A stretch of DNA of 64,000 nt from Prevotella sp. (GCA_017462915.1 JAFTQG010000010.1:1-64000); one strand, 5' to 3'; positions 1-10,293 are shown, counted from the stretch's first letter. Notes: a model not told the origin generated them from the letters alone. Numbers and translations: made by a program.

Positions 1-35
1 AATGTAAGTTCTATCATCGTTCCTTTATTATGGAA

Positions 36-407
36 TTATTCCTTGTTCGACTGCTCCCATTCTTCCCATTCACGCAAAGCGTCTTGCCAGTCTGTGCACT
101 CTCCGCTGTCAACAGCCTGCTCAGCAGCAAGTGCGGCGTCACGCTCACGGTCTCTCTGACGCTTGGCCTTCATGTCGGCAATCGTTGCATCATCAAGAAT
201 ATGTATTGCACCACGCCTTATGGCAGCCTGCAACTCTTCATAGCCAAAAGCTTTTCCCTGCTCATTGAAATCAGAGATGTTGAACTCGAAATTCACACGC
301 AACTGATGGCGTATAGCCTTTTGCTGGAAACGGGTACCGGAACACTTCTTTTTAAGAAGCATTCCGATAATGTCTATCTCATGTTGAGAATATTTATTAC
401 GTCCCAT
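36..407 (-). CDS. Conserved hypothetical protein, 123 aa
   Basis: I do not recognise a family. The protein is soluble, with no signal peptide or membrane segment. The N-terminal half is basic (KKK, RFQQK) and the C-terminal third is a charged, probably helical stretch rich in Arg, Asp, Glu and Ala that ends in a Trp/Glu-rich tail. It lies just downstream of the PIN-domain gene on the same strand, 41 bases apart, so the two may be co-transcribed. The reading frame is intact from ATG to stop and its codon use resembles the neighbouring genes, which supports a real gene. No function is proposed. Confidence 0.6.
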   Translation of the reverse strand: MGRNKYSQHEIDIIGMLLKKKCSGTRFQQKAIRHQLRVNFEFNISDFNEQGKAFGYEELQAAIRRGAIHILDDATIADMKAKRQRDRERDAALAAEQAVDSGECTDWQDALREWEEWEQSNKE

Positions 408-448
408 AAGTAATTTTCCCTGCTTACTTATTATTCAAATATTGCATA

Positions 449-1981
449 TCACTGCTTTTCCAGAGTCTCTGGTGCAGGAGTCTGTGTCTTAGGTTTGCGT
501 CCGCCACGACGTCCGCCACGATGCTTAGGCTTCTTCTCCTGCTGTTCCTCTGCAACCTGCGGAGTTTCCTCTTGTACAGCGGCTTCTGCAACAGTCTCTA
601 CCTTCTTGGTGTCTACCTGTTCTTTTACTGGTTCAGGTTTGTTCTGCTGTTGCTTCACAGTGTCTTTCTTCTGGTCCTGAGCATTTTGTTTCTGCTTCTG
701 GCCGGCATTTCCACGTCCCTTTTGGTCATTACCGTTGCCCTGCTTTTGCCTGTTGCCCTGCTTTTCCGAATGACGGTCACCTGGGCGGAATCCCTCTACC
801 CACAATGTCAATGGAGCTACGGTACGCTTCTCCATCTGCTGCGGCACATCTTCCATCCACAGTTTTCCCGCCGCACTTTGCAGGAAATGATACTGACGTG
901 TATAGGCATCAAGGATTTTCAAGTCGTCAAACGTCATCACCATCGGCCGGATTGGCGCATAAACATTGTCCCATGTCTCATCATCAATTTCATTTGTCCG
1001 CTGCAAATCGTCACACATGCCCATCGAACGGATAGCCACGGAAGCATCATTTGTCAGAAGCAAGACCTTCTTGCCTTGAGCAAAAAGCTCTACACAACGG
1101 CGAATGATTGCAGGATCAGCGAAAGCACTATGATGGCTTTCCGCTCCTATGCCCTCTATCCTAAGACGGTTCTCACGCTGCTGGGAGAGTATAAGCCGCT
1201 TGGCAAGACGTGCTGCGATATTCCTGCATACATTCTCATCTTTCATGTCAGCATCGACAGCAGGAGGTTCCATCTGCGTAGCAAAACGGTCAATCTCCTC
1301 ATAGGTCTCAGACATCATGGAGAAACGTGCGCCACGGAATTTTGAAAGTTTAGAGATAAACTCCAGTTGTCTCTCAAACTGCAAGCGTGCGTTGAAGCGT
1401 GGGTCTGAATGTGAAGAGGTGTGCCCTGTCAGGAGCTCTATCCAGATATTCGTATCAGAGAGCACTACATCATAGTTCAGTACGAGTGCAAGTGTGCCTT
1501 CTATCCAGCGGAAACGCTTCTCGGCCTCCTCTACTGTCAGTTGCTGTATCTGCTGGTCGGTAAGAAGCAGTTGACGCTGCGGCGCATTGACGAGTTCCAC
1601 TACATCTCTTATAAGCAATGTCGGACAAGGAGGCAACGGTTTCGGTTCCTGCTTCTTCTCCACACTATCCTGTGAGGCCGTATCCACAGGCTTTACAGGT
1701 GTCTCCACTTCAGTATTTTCTGAAGGATTCTCTGTTGGAGTCACCTCTACCTGTTGCTCTACGCTCTGGTTTTCAACCTTCTTTGCTGGCTTTTTGCGAG
1801 TTGCTCGCTTAGGCTTTGGTTCTGTGACAGTATTCTCTTCCGTAGGAGTCTCCTCCACATCTTTTGTCACTTTCTTACGTGAAGCGCGCTTGACAGGAGT
1901 CTTTTTCTTCTCTGTGTCTATCACGCTCTGCGGTTCCGAGGCTGCATTTGCCTCGGCAGTTTCTACTTTTTTCTTTGCCAT
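449..1981 (-). CDS. PIN-like domain protein with long disordered arms and an RGG-type tail
   Basis: A central segment (about residues 165-330) looks like a PIN nuclease fold: an acidic start 'SDTNIWIELL', conserved Glu/Asp in the middle and the late motif 'LLTNDASVAIRS'. PIN domains usually cut RNA using clustered acidic residues. The first 115 residues are a low-complexity Lys/Glu/Thr/Pro arm with several KKxxxR blocks. The last 110 residues are Gln/Lys-rich and end near 'HRGGRRGGRKPK', an RGG-like sequence that often binds RNA. I infer an RNA-binding or RNA-processing protein. The nuclease call rests on motif reading only, and a PhoH-associated or VapC-like relation is possible. The gene may be transcribed with the small gene downstream. 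Confidence 0.6.
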   Translation of the reverse strand: MAKKKVETAEANAASEPQSVIDTEKKKTPVKRASRKKVTKDVEETPTEENTVTEPKPKRATRKKPAKKVENQSVEQQVEVTPTENPSENTEVETPVKPVDTASQDSVEKKQEPKPLPPCPTLLIRDVVELVNAPQRQLLLTDQQIQQLTVEEAEKRFRWIEGTLALVLNYDVVLSDTNIWIELLTGHTSSHSDPRFNARLQFERQLEFISKLSKFRGARFSMMSETYEEIDRFATQMEPPAVDADMKDENVCRNIAARLAKRLILSQQRENRLRIEGIGAESHHSAFADPAIIRRCVELFAQGKKVLLLTNDASVAIRSMGMCDDLQRTNEIDDETWDNVYAPIRPMVMTFDDLKILDAYTRQYHFLQSAAGKLWMEDVPQQMEKRTVAPLTLWVEGFRPGDRHSEKQGNRQKQGNGNDQKGRGNAGQKQKQNAQDQKKDTVKQQQNKPEPVKEQVDTKKVETVAEAAVQEETPQVAEEQQEKKPKHRGGRRGGRKPKTQTPAPETLEKQ

Positions 1982-2009
1982 AATTAAGTTTAATGGTTAG
2001 TAAAGTAGA

Positions 2010-2654
2010 TTATTCGTTGATTATTGTCACTACCCTATCGTATGTAAGCCCTTCAAAAGTATCAAGGACATAATTGCACTTGTCCTGTATAAGGGCGCGG
2101 CTATTGCCTGTTGTCAGTCCTATAGTATAGATACCGGCAGACATTCCTGCCTGTAATCCTGTAAAGGCATCCTCAAATACGACACATTCCTCTTTCTGAC
2201 AGCCGAATACAGCGGCACCTTTCAGATAGCAGTCTGGATTTGGCTTTGACGCAGCAAAATCCTCTGAGGTGAGGATACGGTCAAAGACTGTGTGAAATTC
2301 GGGAACTTTTGCCGCGACAACCTCCATCTTCTTTATATTGGAACTGGTAACGACAGCACAGCGCACTCCATGTCTTCTTATATCATGGATAAAATCAAGT
2401 GCGCCAGGGAAGAACTCATACGTCATCTGCTTTTCCCATTCATCAAGGGCAGCGGTTATTTCCTCCTGCCACTTCTTGTCAGGAAAATACCGCTCAAAAA
2501 TCTGCTTGAGCGTTGTACCTTTAATAACTTGCTCAAGATTCGGGACATCAGGGCGATACTTTGCGCCCATTTTTCCCCAGAAAACAGTGTACTGTCCCTC
2601 AGTATCCATAAGGGTACCATCGAGGTCGAATAATGCTACTTTAAATTTATTCAT
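2010..2654 (-). CDS. HAD-superfamily phosphatase, beta-phosphoglucomutase-like
   Basis: The 214-residue protein starts with HAD motif I 'LFDLDGTLMDTE', has motif II 'VVTSSN', a Lys in 'ASKPNPDCY' and motif IV 'VFEDAFTGLQAG'. The helical cap between motifs I and II is of the C1 type found in beta-phosphoglucomutase and sugar-phosphate phosphatases. It should hydrolyse or isomerise a small phosphorylated metabolite in the cytoplasm; the substrate cannot be told from sequence. It lies 28 bases upstream of the PIN gene in the direction of transcription and may form an operon with it. Confidence 0.85.
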   Translation of the reverse strand: MNKFKVALFDLDGTLMDTEGQYTVFWGKMGAKYRPDVPNLEQVIKGTTLKQIFERYFPDKKWQEEITAALDEWEKQMTYEFFPGALDFIHDIRRHGVRCAVVTSSNIKKMEVVAAKVPEFHTVFDRILTSEDFAASKPNPDCYLKGAAVFGCQKEECVVFEDAFTGLQAGMSAGIYTIGLTTGNSRALIQDKCNYVLDTFEGLTYDRVVTIINE

Positions 2655-2809
2655 AACCCGCTAACGGATTTTCATTTTAATAATTTCTTTCCATATACCC
2701 CATATAGGGCTTGTCTGTTTCGTCTTCTCGTCATGATTCCACTCACAATGTCTCAGCCACACAATGTGAAATACGGAAACCATGAGAAAACAAACATCAT
2801 GTGTGCTTC

Positions 2810-4633
2810 CTATAGAAGTTCACTCAATTCGAGCCATCGTAGCTCTTTTTCATCCAGATCCTCATTGACTACCGGGAGCCTCTTCGACATTTCCGTAATC
2901 TCTTCGACACTTGCAGAGCCGGAAGACAATGCACTTTCAATGTCGCTCTTTTCTTTTGTGAGTCGCTCTATATCCTTATCAAGTTGCTCAAACTCACGTT
3001 TTTCCTTAAACGACATGCGCCGTTTGTTCTCCCCTCCGTCACGTCGTCCGCCACTCTGCTTCTGCGAAGCCTGTTTCGGGTCTGTCTGTTCTGCACGGGC
3101 AACGGACTTGGAAGAGAAAGAGTCCTTCGGCAACAGTTTCTGATATTCACGATACTGCGTGTAATTTCCAGGAAAATCCTGCACCTCACCATTACCGTGG
3201 AAGACAAGCAGATGGTCTACTATCTTGTCTGTGAAATAACGGTCATGGGACACAACGATGACACAACCTGGAAAATCCTGCAGATATTCCTCAAGTATCT
3301 GTAGAGTCTTGATGTCAAGATCATTTGTAGGCTCATCGAGTACAAGGAAGTTAGGGTTCTTCATCAGTACAGTGCAGAGATACAGTTTCCTCTTTTCTCC
3401 ACCAGACAACTTATATACATAATTATATTGCTGCTCAGGAGTGAACAGGAAATGCTGCAAGAATTGTGAAGCTGTAAGGTGGCGTCCCTGCCCAAGGTCT
3501 ATATAATCGGCTATCTCACGTATGACGTCAATGACCTTCTGGTCTTCACGGAATTTCAGTCCCTCCTGTGAGAAATATCCGAAACGTACAGTCTCTCCGA
3601 TATCAAAGCGTCCTGCATCAGGCTTCTCCATGCCAAGGAGCATCTTGATAAATGTTGACTTTCCGGCACCGTTACAGCCTACTATACCCATTTTCTCAAA
3701 ACGGGTAAAATTGTAGTAGAAGTCTTTCAGTATAACCAACGGTTCCTTTCCTTCACGCTCCCAGGACTTGCTGATATACTGGCATTCGAAAATCTTAGAA
3801 CCGATATATACCGTAGAAGCCTTCAGACGTATCTGCCGCTCCTCCATACGTCTCTTTGCGACAGCCTCCAGTTCGTAGAAAGCCTCCTCACGATAGCGTG
3901 CCTTGTGTCCGCGAGCCTGTGGCTGACGGCGCATCCACTCAAGTTCACGACGATAAAGATTATTTGCGCGCTGAATCTCCGCACGCTGATTGTCTATGCG
4001 CTCCTGACGTTTCTCGAGGTAATATGAATAATTGCCACGATAAGTATATATCGTTCTGTCGTCAAGTTCGAGAATCACCGAGCATACACGGTCAAGGAAA
4101 AACCTGTCGTGAGTGACCATAAGGATGGTCTTGTTGCCTCTGGAAAGGAATCCTTCAAGCCATTCTATCATCTCAAGGTCCAGATGATTGGTTGGCTCAT
4201 CCAATATAAGGAAGTCCGGATCCGTCATCAGAACAGCGGCGAGCGCGACACGCTTCTGCTGTCCTCCTGACAGCTGTCCCATAGGCTGGTCCAGGTCGCG
4301 TATCTTCAGTTTCGTTAGAATCTGCTTTGCGTTGAGATGCTGCTCATGTTCTGTCTGCCCTGCCGTACACGTCTCAAGCACCGATTTCTCCGGGTCAAAC
4401 TCTGGTGTCTGGCACAGGAAACCAGTCTTTATGTCATTACGGTATATAATCGTTCCCGTGTCAACACCCTCTATGCCCATAAGCATCGAGAGGAGAGTTG
4501 ACTTTCCTGTTCCGTTCTGAGCGATGAGACCAACATGCTGTCCCTCGGCGATAGAGAAGCTGATATTGCGGAACAGCACTCTCTCGCCGAAGGATTTTGT
4601 CAGGTTCTGTACATCAAGGACAGGATTAGCCAT
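2810..4633 (-). CDS. ABC-F family ATPase, Uup-like
   Basis: Two complete ATP-binding cassettes lie in one 607-residue chain with no membrane segments. The first has Walker A 'GTGKSTLL', signature 'LSGGQQKR' and Walker B '[11 protein letters not shown]'. The second has 'GAGKSTFIK', 'LSGGEKRK' and '[11 protein letters not shown]'. The Arg/Glu-rich linker near residues 200-270 is the interdomain P-site tRNA motif of ABC-F proteins. The C-terminus (about 520-607) is a charged coiled coil like that of Uup. ABC-F proteins act on ribosomes or on DNA/RNA structures rather than in transport. The start overlaps the end of engB by 8 bases, so translation is probably coupled. A resistance role is not indicated by sequence. 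Confidence 0.9.
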   Translation of the reverse strand: MANPVLDVQNLTKSFGERVLFRNISFSIAEGQHVGLIAQNGTGKSTLLSMLMGIEGVDTGTIIYRNDIKTGFLCQTPEFDPEKSVLETCTAGQTEHEQHLNAKQILTKLKIRDLDQPMGQLSGGQQKRVALAAVLMTDPDFLILDEPTNHLDLEMIEWLEGFLSRGNKTILMVTHDRFFLDRVCSVILELDDRTIYTYRGNYSYYLEKRQERIDNQRAEIQRANNLYRRELEWMRRQPQARGHKARYREEAFYELEAVAKRRMEERQIRLKASTVYIGSKIFECQYISKSWEREGKEPLVILKDFYYNFTRFEKMGIVGCNGAGKSTFIKMLLGMEKPDAGRFDIGETVRFGYFSQEGLKFREDQKVIDVIREIADYIDLGQGRHLTASQFLQHFLFTPEQQYNYVYKLSGGEKRKLYLCTVLMKNPNFLVLDEPTNDLDIKTLQILEEYLQDFPGCVIVVSHDRYFTDKIVDHLLVFHGNGEVQDFPGNYTQYREYQKLLPKDSFSSKSVARAEQTDPKQASQKQSGGRRDGGENKRRMSFKEKREFEQLDKDIERLTKEKSDIESALSSGSASVEEITEMSKRLPVVNEDLDEKELRWLELSELL

Positions 4634-5231
4634 TTGCCAGTTGGGTATTTATTGATTCGATATAGTCAAGCACCTCATCCCTGCCTATGGCTTTCTCTGA
4701 AGAGGTGACGAAATAAGGAGGCAGTTCCTCCCATCGGTCACGCATTTTCTCCATCCATGCACTTGCCGCCATACGGGCCTTGACAGGACCGAGCTTATCT
4801 GCCTTTGTGAAGATAATGGCAAAAGGGATACTTGACTCTCCCAGCCAGTCAATGAACTCACGGTCTATCTGCTGCGGCTCGTGGCGTACGTCTATAAGTA
4901 CAAACGTGCATACCAGCTGCTGACGCTGCAGGATATATCCGGAAATCATCTGCTCAAGTTTCTGCTGGACTGTCTTCGAGCGCTTTGCAAAGCCATATCC
5001 GGGAAGGTCCACAAGATACCACTCCTTATTTATAATGAAGTGGTTTATCATCAGTGTCTTTCCCGGTGTAGCGGATGTCTTGGCAAGTCCTCGACGCTTG
5101 CAAAGCATATTTATTAGCGAGGACTTGCCGACATTACTTCTGCCGATAAACGCATACTCGTTCTTCGTGTCGTTAGGACACTGGTGACAAGTAGGCGAAG
5201 ATATCGAATATTCTGCTGTCTTTATTATCAT
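4626..5231 (-). CDS. engB: Ribosome biogenesis GTPase EngB (YihA/YsxC)
   Basis: At 201 residues this has the normal EngB length. G motifs are visible: G1 'GRSNVGKSS', G2 'SATPGKT', G3 'DLPGYGFA' and G4 'TKADK'. EngB is an essential GTPase that assists late assembly of the large ribosomal subunit. It is followed with an 8-base overlap by the ABC-F gene and begins 12 bases after the M13 peptidase gene, so three or four genes may share a transcript reading leftwards. Confidence 0.95.
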   Translation of the reverse strand: MIIKTAEYSISSPTCHQCPNDTKNEYAFIGRSNVGKSSLINMLCKRRGLAKTSATPGKTLMINHFIINKEWYLVDLPGYGFAKRSKTVQQKLEQMISGYILQRQQLVCTFVLIDVRHEPQQIDREFIDWLGESSIPFAIIFTKADKLGPVKARMAASAWMEKMRDRWEELPPYFVTSSEKAIGRDEVLDYIESINTQLANG

Positions 5232-5243
5232 CTGTAAAGTCTA

Positions 5244-7274
5244 TTACCAAAGTTTCAGTCGCTTCTCTGGAGCGAGGTAAAGCTTATCGGACGGCTGGAT
5301 ATTGAAAGCATCATACCAAGCATTGATATGAGGCAAAGCACCCTTCACGCGCCACTCGCCCTGAGAGTGCACATCATTGAGAAGACGGTTACGTATCTCC
5401 TTCTCTGTGATATTCTGTCCCCATACGCCTGCATACGCAACGAAGAAACGCTGCTCAGGAGTGAGACCGAGCTTCACGGAATTATCCTTGTTTGCATTCT
5501 TGAAAGCCTGGAACGAAACCTCAAGACCACCATGGTCAGCAAGGTTCTCGCCAAGTGTCATACGTCCGTTAGCCTTGACTCCCGGAAGCACTTCTATCTG
5601 CGAGAAGAAGTCAGCATACTGGTCGCCGAGCTTCTTGAAGTTCTCCACATCCTCCGGCTTCCACCAGTCTGACATGTTGCCGTCCTTATCAAAATGAGAG
5701 CCCTGGTCATCAAATCCGTGTGTCATCTCATGGCCTATGACAACACCAATGGCACCATAATTGAAAGCATCATCTGCCTCAGCGTCAAAGAAAGGATACT
5801 GGAGGATACCTGCAGGGAAGCATATCTCGTTGGTTGTAGGATTGTAATACGCATTGACAGTCTGCGGAGTCATGTGCCATTCGTCACGGTCAACAGGCTT
5901 TCCTACAGTCTCATCATTACGCTGCTTGTTCAGGAATTTGGATGCCTCACGGATATTCTCATAAAGAGACTTCTTTGGATCTATTGCAAGACCGGAGAAA
6001 TCCTTCCACTTGTCAGGGTATCCAATCTTCACATAGAATGCCGCAAGTTTCTCGCGGGCAACCTTCCTTGTCTCTGGAGTCATCCATTCCTGTGCATCAA
6101 TACGCTCGCCGAGGGCAGTCTGCAGATTGGCAACAAGCTGCTTCATGCGCTCCTTGCTTGATGCCGGGAAATAACGCTCGCAGTAGATCTTGCCGAGAGG
6201 CTGGCCAAGTATTGCCTGAACAAGGCTTGTAGACTTACGCCATCTCGGGAAGTCAACCTTACGGCCAGACCTTACACGTCCATTGAAGTCAAAGCTCTCT
6301 GCCGCCACATCATCACCGACGAGGGACGCAGCATCATGGATGACGTTCCATTCCATCACGGCACGAAGGTCCTCTGTATCAAGATTTCCAAGAAGAGTGT
6401 TAAGACCTTCCATGAACTTCGGCTGGCCGACAACAAGCTGCTCGAAGTATTTCTTGTCAACGCCTTCTGCCTGAAGAAGTTCAACTATCGGGTAATTAGG
6501 ATATTTCTTCTGGAACTCTGCAAGGCTCATCTTGTTGTAATTCTTCTCCACATCGCGCAGTTCGGTACGTGAAAGAGAGAACTGTGCTATGCTGTTCTCC
6601 ACCTTCAGTACGCTCTCCATCTTCTTCTGGGCAATCTTCTCGCTGAATCCGAAAAGCTTGAACATATTCACGATATGCTTCTTGTATGCCTCCATGATGG
6701 CAAGCGTTGCCTCGTCCTTGTTGACATAATAGTCTTTCTGGCCGAGTGTAAGTCCGCCCTGATATACGGAAAGGATATTGTTCTTGGAATCCTTCTCGTC
6801 AGCACCGAAGCCATAGCGTGCAAAGAAGCTGACGCCATAAGGAGCCTCGGCGTAGAGGATATTCATGAGACCTTTCTTTCCCTTAGCCTTCTCTATCGCC
6901 CGTACATAAGGCATTACAGGAGCAACGCCCTCCTTGTTGCGGCGCACAGAGTCCATACAGAGGTTGTACAGGTCACCTATCTTCTGCTCAAGGCTGCCTA
7001 CGGCACTCTTTTTTGCTGAGAGTTCTGTCAGGATAGTGTTGATACGCTTGTTGTTATCCTCAGAAAGCTGGTCGAAACTGCCATAACGTGAGTAAGCGGC
7101 AGGGAGCGGATTGTTCTTCATCCAGCCACCGCAGGAATACTCATAGAAGTCCGTGCCGGGAGCAACGGACAGATTCATATTCTCGGCCTTTATACCAGGG
7201 CCAAGAGTCTGAGCCTGACTTACGGCAGGCATTGCAGCGATAGCGGCAATTGTCATGATGTTCTTGATATTCAT
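5244..7274 (-). CDS. M13-family zinc endopeptidase (PepO/neprilysin type), exported
   Basis: A signal peptide ('MNIKNIMTIAAIAAMPAVSQAQ') precedes a large metallopeptidase. The zinc motif 'GHEMTHGFDD' and the third-ligand motif 'ENLADHGGLEVS' are intact, and the C-terminal 'LYLAPEKRLKLW' fits the family ending (usual C-x-x-W; here the Cys is replaced). Bacterial M13 enzymes are periplasmic or outer-membrane oligopeptidases. I chose the ATG at 7274, which gives a clean signal peptide and follows the stop of the upstream ABC-F gene by 4 bases. An in-frame ATG at 7298 would overlap that gene and add eight residues. Confidence 0.92.
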   Translation of the reverse strand: MNIKNIMTIAAIAAMPAVSQAQTLGPGIKAENMNLSVAPGTDFYEYSCGGWMKNNPLPAAYSRYGSFDQLSEDNNKRINTILTELSAKKSAVGSLEQKIGDLYNLCMDSVRRNKEGVAPVMPYVRAIEKAKGKKGLMNILYAEAPYGVSFFARYGFGADEKDSKNNILSVYQGGLTLGQKDYYVNKDEATLAIMEAYKKHIVNMFKLFGFSEKIAQKKMESVLKVENSIAQFSLSRTELRDVEKNYNKMSLAEFQKKYPNYPIVELLQAEGVDKKYFEQLVVGQPKFMEGLNTLLGNLDTEDLRAVMEWNVIHDAASLVGDDVAAESFDFNGRVRSGRKVDFPRWRKSTSLVQAILGQPLGKIYCERYFPASSKERMKQLVANLQTALGERIDAQEWMTPETRKVAREKLAAFYVKIGYPDKWKDFSGLAIDPKKSLYENIREASKFLNKQRNDETVGKPVDRDEWHMTPQTVNAYYNPTTNEICFPAGILQYPFFDAEADDAFNYGAIGVVIGHEMTHGFDDQGSHFDKDGNMSDWWKPEDVENFKKLGDQYADFFSQIEVLPGVKANGRMTLGENLADHGGLEVSFQAFKNANKDNSVKLGLTPEQRFFVAYAGVWGQNITEKEIRNRLLNDVHSQGEWRVKGALPHINAWYDAFNIQPSDKLYLAPEKRLKLW

Positions 7275-7278
7275 AATG

Positions 7279-9228
7279 TTATATTTTAAAATGTTCATAT
7301 TCTTCAGATAGCTTCTCCCATTGTGTCATCTCCACATCAAGAGACTGCTGTATCTCGGTATACTCATTGACAAGTTTCATGTCTGAGGCATTGGCAGGAT
7401 CACAAAGAAGCGTATCAAGCTCGGCCAGACGTGTCTCCAGAGCGGAAATCTTCTTCTCTGTCTCATTGATTTTCTTCTGCACACGGCTCATTTGTCTCTG
7501 ACGTTCCTTGCGCTCGGCATAGGTCATCACGTCACCGTCGGAAGGCTGTTCCTGCTGCAAAGGCTCTTTCTGCACAGGTATTTCCACCGTCTCCTTAGGT
7601 TTCTGCTGCGACATCTCGCCCTTCGCCTGCTCATGAGAGCGAATCCAGTCGTATATGCCTCCAAGATACTCGCGTACCTTTCCGCCGCCAAACTCGTATA
7701 CCTTGTCGACAAGTCCGTCGAGGAACTCACGGTCGTGTGACACGACTATGGCCGTTCCGTCAAAGGCCTTGATGGCTTCTTTCAGCACATCTTTCGATTG
7801 CATGTCGAGGTGATTGGTCGGCTCGTCGAGTATGAGAAGGTTGACCGGTTCAAGCAGAAGACGTATCATGGCAAGACGGGAACGCTCGCCGCCGGAGAGG
7901 AATTTCACCTTCTTCTCTGACGCTTCGCCGCCGAACATGAACGCTCCGAGGATGTCATTGATGCGCAGACGTATCTCGCCCTTCGCCACACGGTCTATGG
8001 TCTCAAACACAGTAAGTTCGTCGTCGAGCATCTGTGCCTGGTTCTGCGCGAAATATCCTATCTGTACATTATGCCCTATCTTCAGTGTCCCGCCGTAAGG
8101 AATCTCGTTCATGATACATTTCACGAGCGTAGACTTACCCTCGCCGTTCTTGCCGACAAAGGCGACTTTCTCGCCACGCTTGATGATGAGGTTGACATTC
8201 TCGAAGACAAGGTGCTGGTAAGACTTCTCAACATCCTCGCATATCACAGGATAATCGCCCGAACGGAGACACGGAGGGAATTTCAGACGCAGGGCGGAGG
8301 TGTCCACCTCGTCCACCTCTATCGGCACAATCTTCTCAAGCTGGCGTATGCGCTGCTGTACCTGCACGGCCTTGGTGGCCTGGTATCGGAAACGCTCTAT
8401 GAAGGCTTTTGTGTCTGCAATTTCCTTCTGCTGGTTCTCATAAGCGCGCAACTGCTGTTCACGGCGTTCTTTACGCAAGACCACATACTCATTGTATTTC
8501 ACCTTATAGTCCTCGATATGTCCGCAGACAATCTCCAGTGTGCGGTTCGTGACATTATTGATAAAGGCGCGGTCATGGGAGACAAGGACCACAGCGCATG
8601 ATGCCTGGGCAAGATATTGCTCAAGCCACTGTATGGACTCTATGTCAAGATGGTTGGTTGGCTCGTCGAGAAGCAGGACATCAGGCTTCTGCAACAGAAT
8701 CTTTGCAAGCTCGATACGCATACGCCATCCGCCGGAGAACTCCGCCGTAGGCCTGTCAAGGTCGGCGCGCATGAAGCCAAGTCCCTGCAGCGTACGCTCC
8801 ATCTCCGCCTCATACTGTTCGCCTCCGAGCATCATGTACCGGTCCTGAAGACTGGAAAAGCGCTCTACAAGTTCCATGTACTCCTGGCTCTCATAGTCCG
8901 TGCGCTCCGCCATCTCCTGCTGCATGGCCTCAAGCTGCTTGCCCATACGTATCGTGTCGGCAAACGCCTTGCGTGTCTCGTCGCGGACAGTGGTGTCGTC
9001 CTGAATCTTCATCACCTGCGGAAGATAGCCGACTTTCGTGCCGTTCGGTATAGAGACAGAACCGCTTGTAGGTGTCTGTATGCCACAGATTATCTTCAGC
9101 AAGGTAGACTTTCCTGCACCGTTCTTGCCTACAAGGGCTATGCGGTCCCTGTCGTTTACGACAAACGATATATGGTCATACAGCGGACGGGCACTGAATT
9201 CTACATGAAGGTTGTCTATTGAAATCAT
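7279..9228 (-). CDS. ABC-F family ATPase, YheS/EttA-like
   Basis: This 649-residue soluble protein has two ABC cassettes. The first shows 'GKNGAGKSTLLK', 'FSGGWRMR' and '[11 protein letters not shown]'; the second shows 'GKNGEGKSTLVK', 'LSGGERSR' and '[11 protein letters not shown]'. The linker near residues 240-310 is rich in Arg, Gln and Glu, as in ribosome-binding ABC-F factors. A C-terminal helical coiled coil (about 560-649) follows a Gln/Pro-rich hinge. It is a different paralogue from the Uup-like gene 2.6 kb away. It lies 10 bases downstream of mltG and 4 bases upstream of the peptidase start, which suggests one operon. Confidence 0.9.
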   Translation of the reverse strand: MISIDNLHVEFSARPLYDHISFVVNDRDRIALVGKNGAGKSTLLKIICGIQTPTSGSVSIPNGTKVGYLPQVMKIQDDTTVRDETRKAFADTIRMGKQLEAMQQEMAERTDYESQEYMELVERFSSLQDRYMMLGGEQYEAEMERTLQGLGFMRADLDRPTAEFSGGWRMRIELAKILLQKPDVLLLDEPTNHLDIESIQWLEQYLAQASCAVVLVSHDRAFINNVTNRTLEIVCGHIEDYKVKYNEYVVLRKERREQQLRAYENQQKEIADTKAFIERFRYQATKAVQVQQRIRQLEKIVPIEVDEVDTSALRLKFPPCLRSGDYPVICEDVEKSYQHLVFENVNLIIKRGEKVAFVGKNGEGKSTLVKCIMNEIPYGGTLKIGHNVQIGYFAQNQAQMLDDELTVFETIDRVAKGEIRLRINDILGAFMFGGEASEKKVKFLSGGERSRLAMIRLLLEPVNLLILDEPTNHLDMQSKDVLKEAIKAFDGTAIVVSHDREFLDGLVDKVYEFGGGKVREYLGGIYDWIRSHEQAKGEMSQQKPKETVEIPVQKEPLQQEQPSDGDVMTYAERKERQRQMSRVQKKINETEKKISALETRLAELDTLLCDPANASDMKLVNEYTEIQQSLDVEMTQWEKLSEEYEHFKI

Positions 9229-9238
9229 AGGAAAATCG

Positions 9239-10240
9239 TTATTTTATGCCACGTGCATTGAGCGCGGCTGTGTATTTCGCGGCATTCTTGAGATGCTCCG
9301 CGTAAGTCACGGCAAAATTGTGAGTGCCGGAGAAATCTTCCTTGGCACACATGTACATATAGTCATGATGCACATGGTCAAGGACAGCGTCTATGCCTGC
9401 CACCGACGGGATACGGATAGGACCGGGAGGAAGGCCTGTATTCTTATAGGTATTGTAAGGGGAATCGATGAAAAGCAGCTTGTTGTATATGCGTTTCAAG
9501 TCGAACTTCTTCCATGCATACTTCACTGTCGGGTCGGCCTGGAGAGGCATACCGGCCTTCAGGCGGTTGACATACATGCCGGCAACCATAGGCTTCTCGC
9601 CGTTGTTTGCCGTCTCTTCATCAACGATGCTTGCCAGCGTGACGACCTCGACAGGTGTCAGTCCGGCATCCTTCGCCTTAGCCTTGCGCTCTGTCGTCCA
9701 GAACCTGTCCGCCTCTTTCTTCATGCGGTCAAGGAACTTCTCAACGGAGATGTTCCAGTAGATGTCATAAGTGTTCGGGATGAACAGGCACTGTATGGTA
9801 AGGGTGTCAAGGCCGTATTTCTCGCATGTAGCCTCATCTTTCAGTGCGGACAGCAACTCGTCCTCCGACATCATGAGACGCTTGCCCATCTCCTCGGCAA
9901 GCCTGTCAACAGTCCTGACGGACGGAATTGTCAGCATTATAGGAGTTTGCTGGCCGTTACGCATGTGGCGGAGCATCTGCAAAGGTCCTGTTCCGCTCTC
10001 CATGGCGTAGCGTCCTGTGCGGACATGGCCGTCGTAACGCATGGCGTATGCCAGACACTTGAAGGTCATGAATGAATATCCGTGACTTACGGTATCCACC
10101 TTTGCGAAAACAGAGTCTATATTGTCATCAGCATCGACAAGGATATAGCGTGTATCATGCCCGTTTGACATAGGCGCGAAAAGCAGGAATGCAGCGACGG
10201 CGCAGCACAGCACGGCCACTGCAGATATTTTCTTCATCAT
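9239..10240 (-). CDS. mltG: Endolytic murein transglycosylase MltG (YceG-like)
   Basis: The 333-residue protein has an N-terminal membrane anchor (about residues 5-23), a LysM-like region and the YceG domain with 'PVEVVTLASIVDEET' and 'YVNRLKAGMPLQADPTVKYA'. MltG cuts nascent glycan strands and so releases them from synthesis at the inner membrane. In E. coli the catalytic Glu lies in ASIVEKET. Here the aligned position is Asp207 with Glu208 next to it, so the catalytic acid is either substituted or shifted. The rest of the domain is well kept. The gene is first in a run of closely spaced minus-strand genes. Confidence 0.9.
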   Translation of the reverse strand: MMKKISAVAVLCCAVAAFLLFAPMSNGHDTRYILVDADDNIDSVFAKVDTVSHGYSFMTFKCLAYAMRYDGHVRTGRYAMESGTGPLQMLRHMRNGQQTPIMLTIPSVRTVDRLAEEMGKRLMMSEDELLSALKDEATCEKYGLDTLTIQCLFIPNTYDIYWNISVEKFLDRMKKEADRFWTTERKAKAKDAGLTPVEVVTLASIVDEETANNGEKPMVAGMYVNRLKAGMPLQADPTVKYAWKKFDLKRIYNKLLFIDSPYNTYKNTGLPPGPIRIPSVAGIDAVLDHVHHDYMYMCAKEDFSGTHNFAVTYAEHLKNAAKYTAALNARGIK

Positions 10241-10285
10241 ATTAAATCACGTGTACTATATATATTAATTTTCAGAAAATCTCTG

Positions 10286-10293
10286 CAAAGGTA
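10286..10293 (-). promoter_or_regulatory. Putative -7 box for mltG
   Basis: On the minus strand this reads TACCTTTG, matching the Bacteroidetes TAnnTTTG box, 46 bases upstream of the mltG start. No clear TTTG lies at the usual distance upstream, so the call rests on one box. Confidence 0.4.

Noticed and set aside
521..1345. Plus-strand 274-codon frame inside the PIN gene
   Set aside because: It is antisense to an intact gene whose repetitive arms produce long open frames on the other strand.
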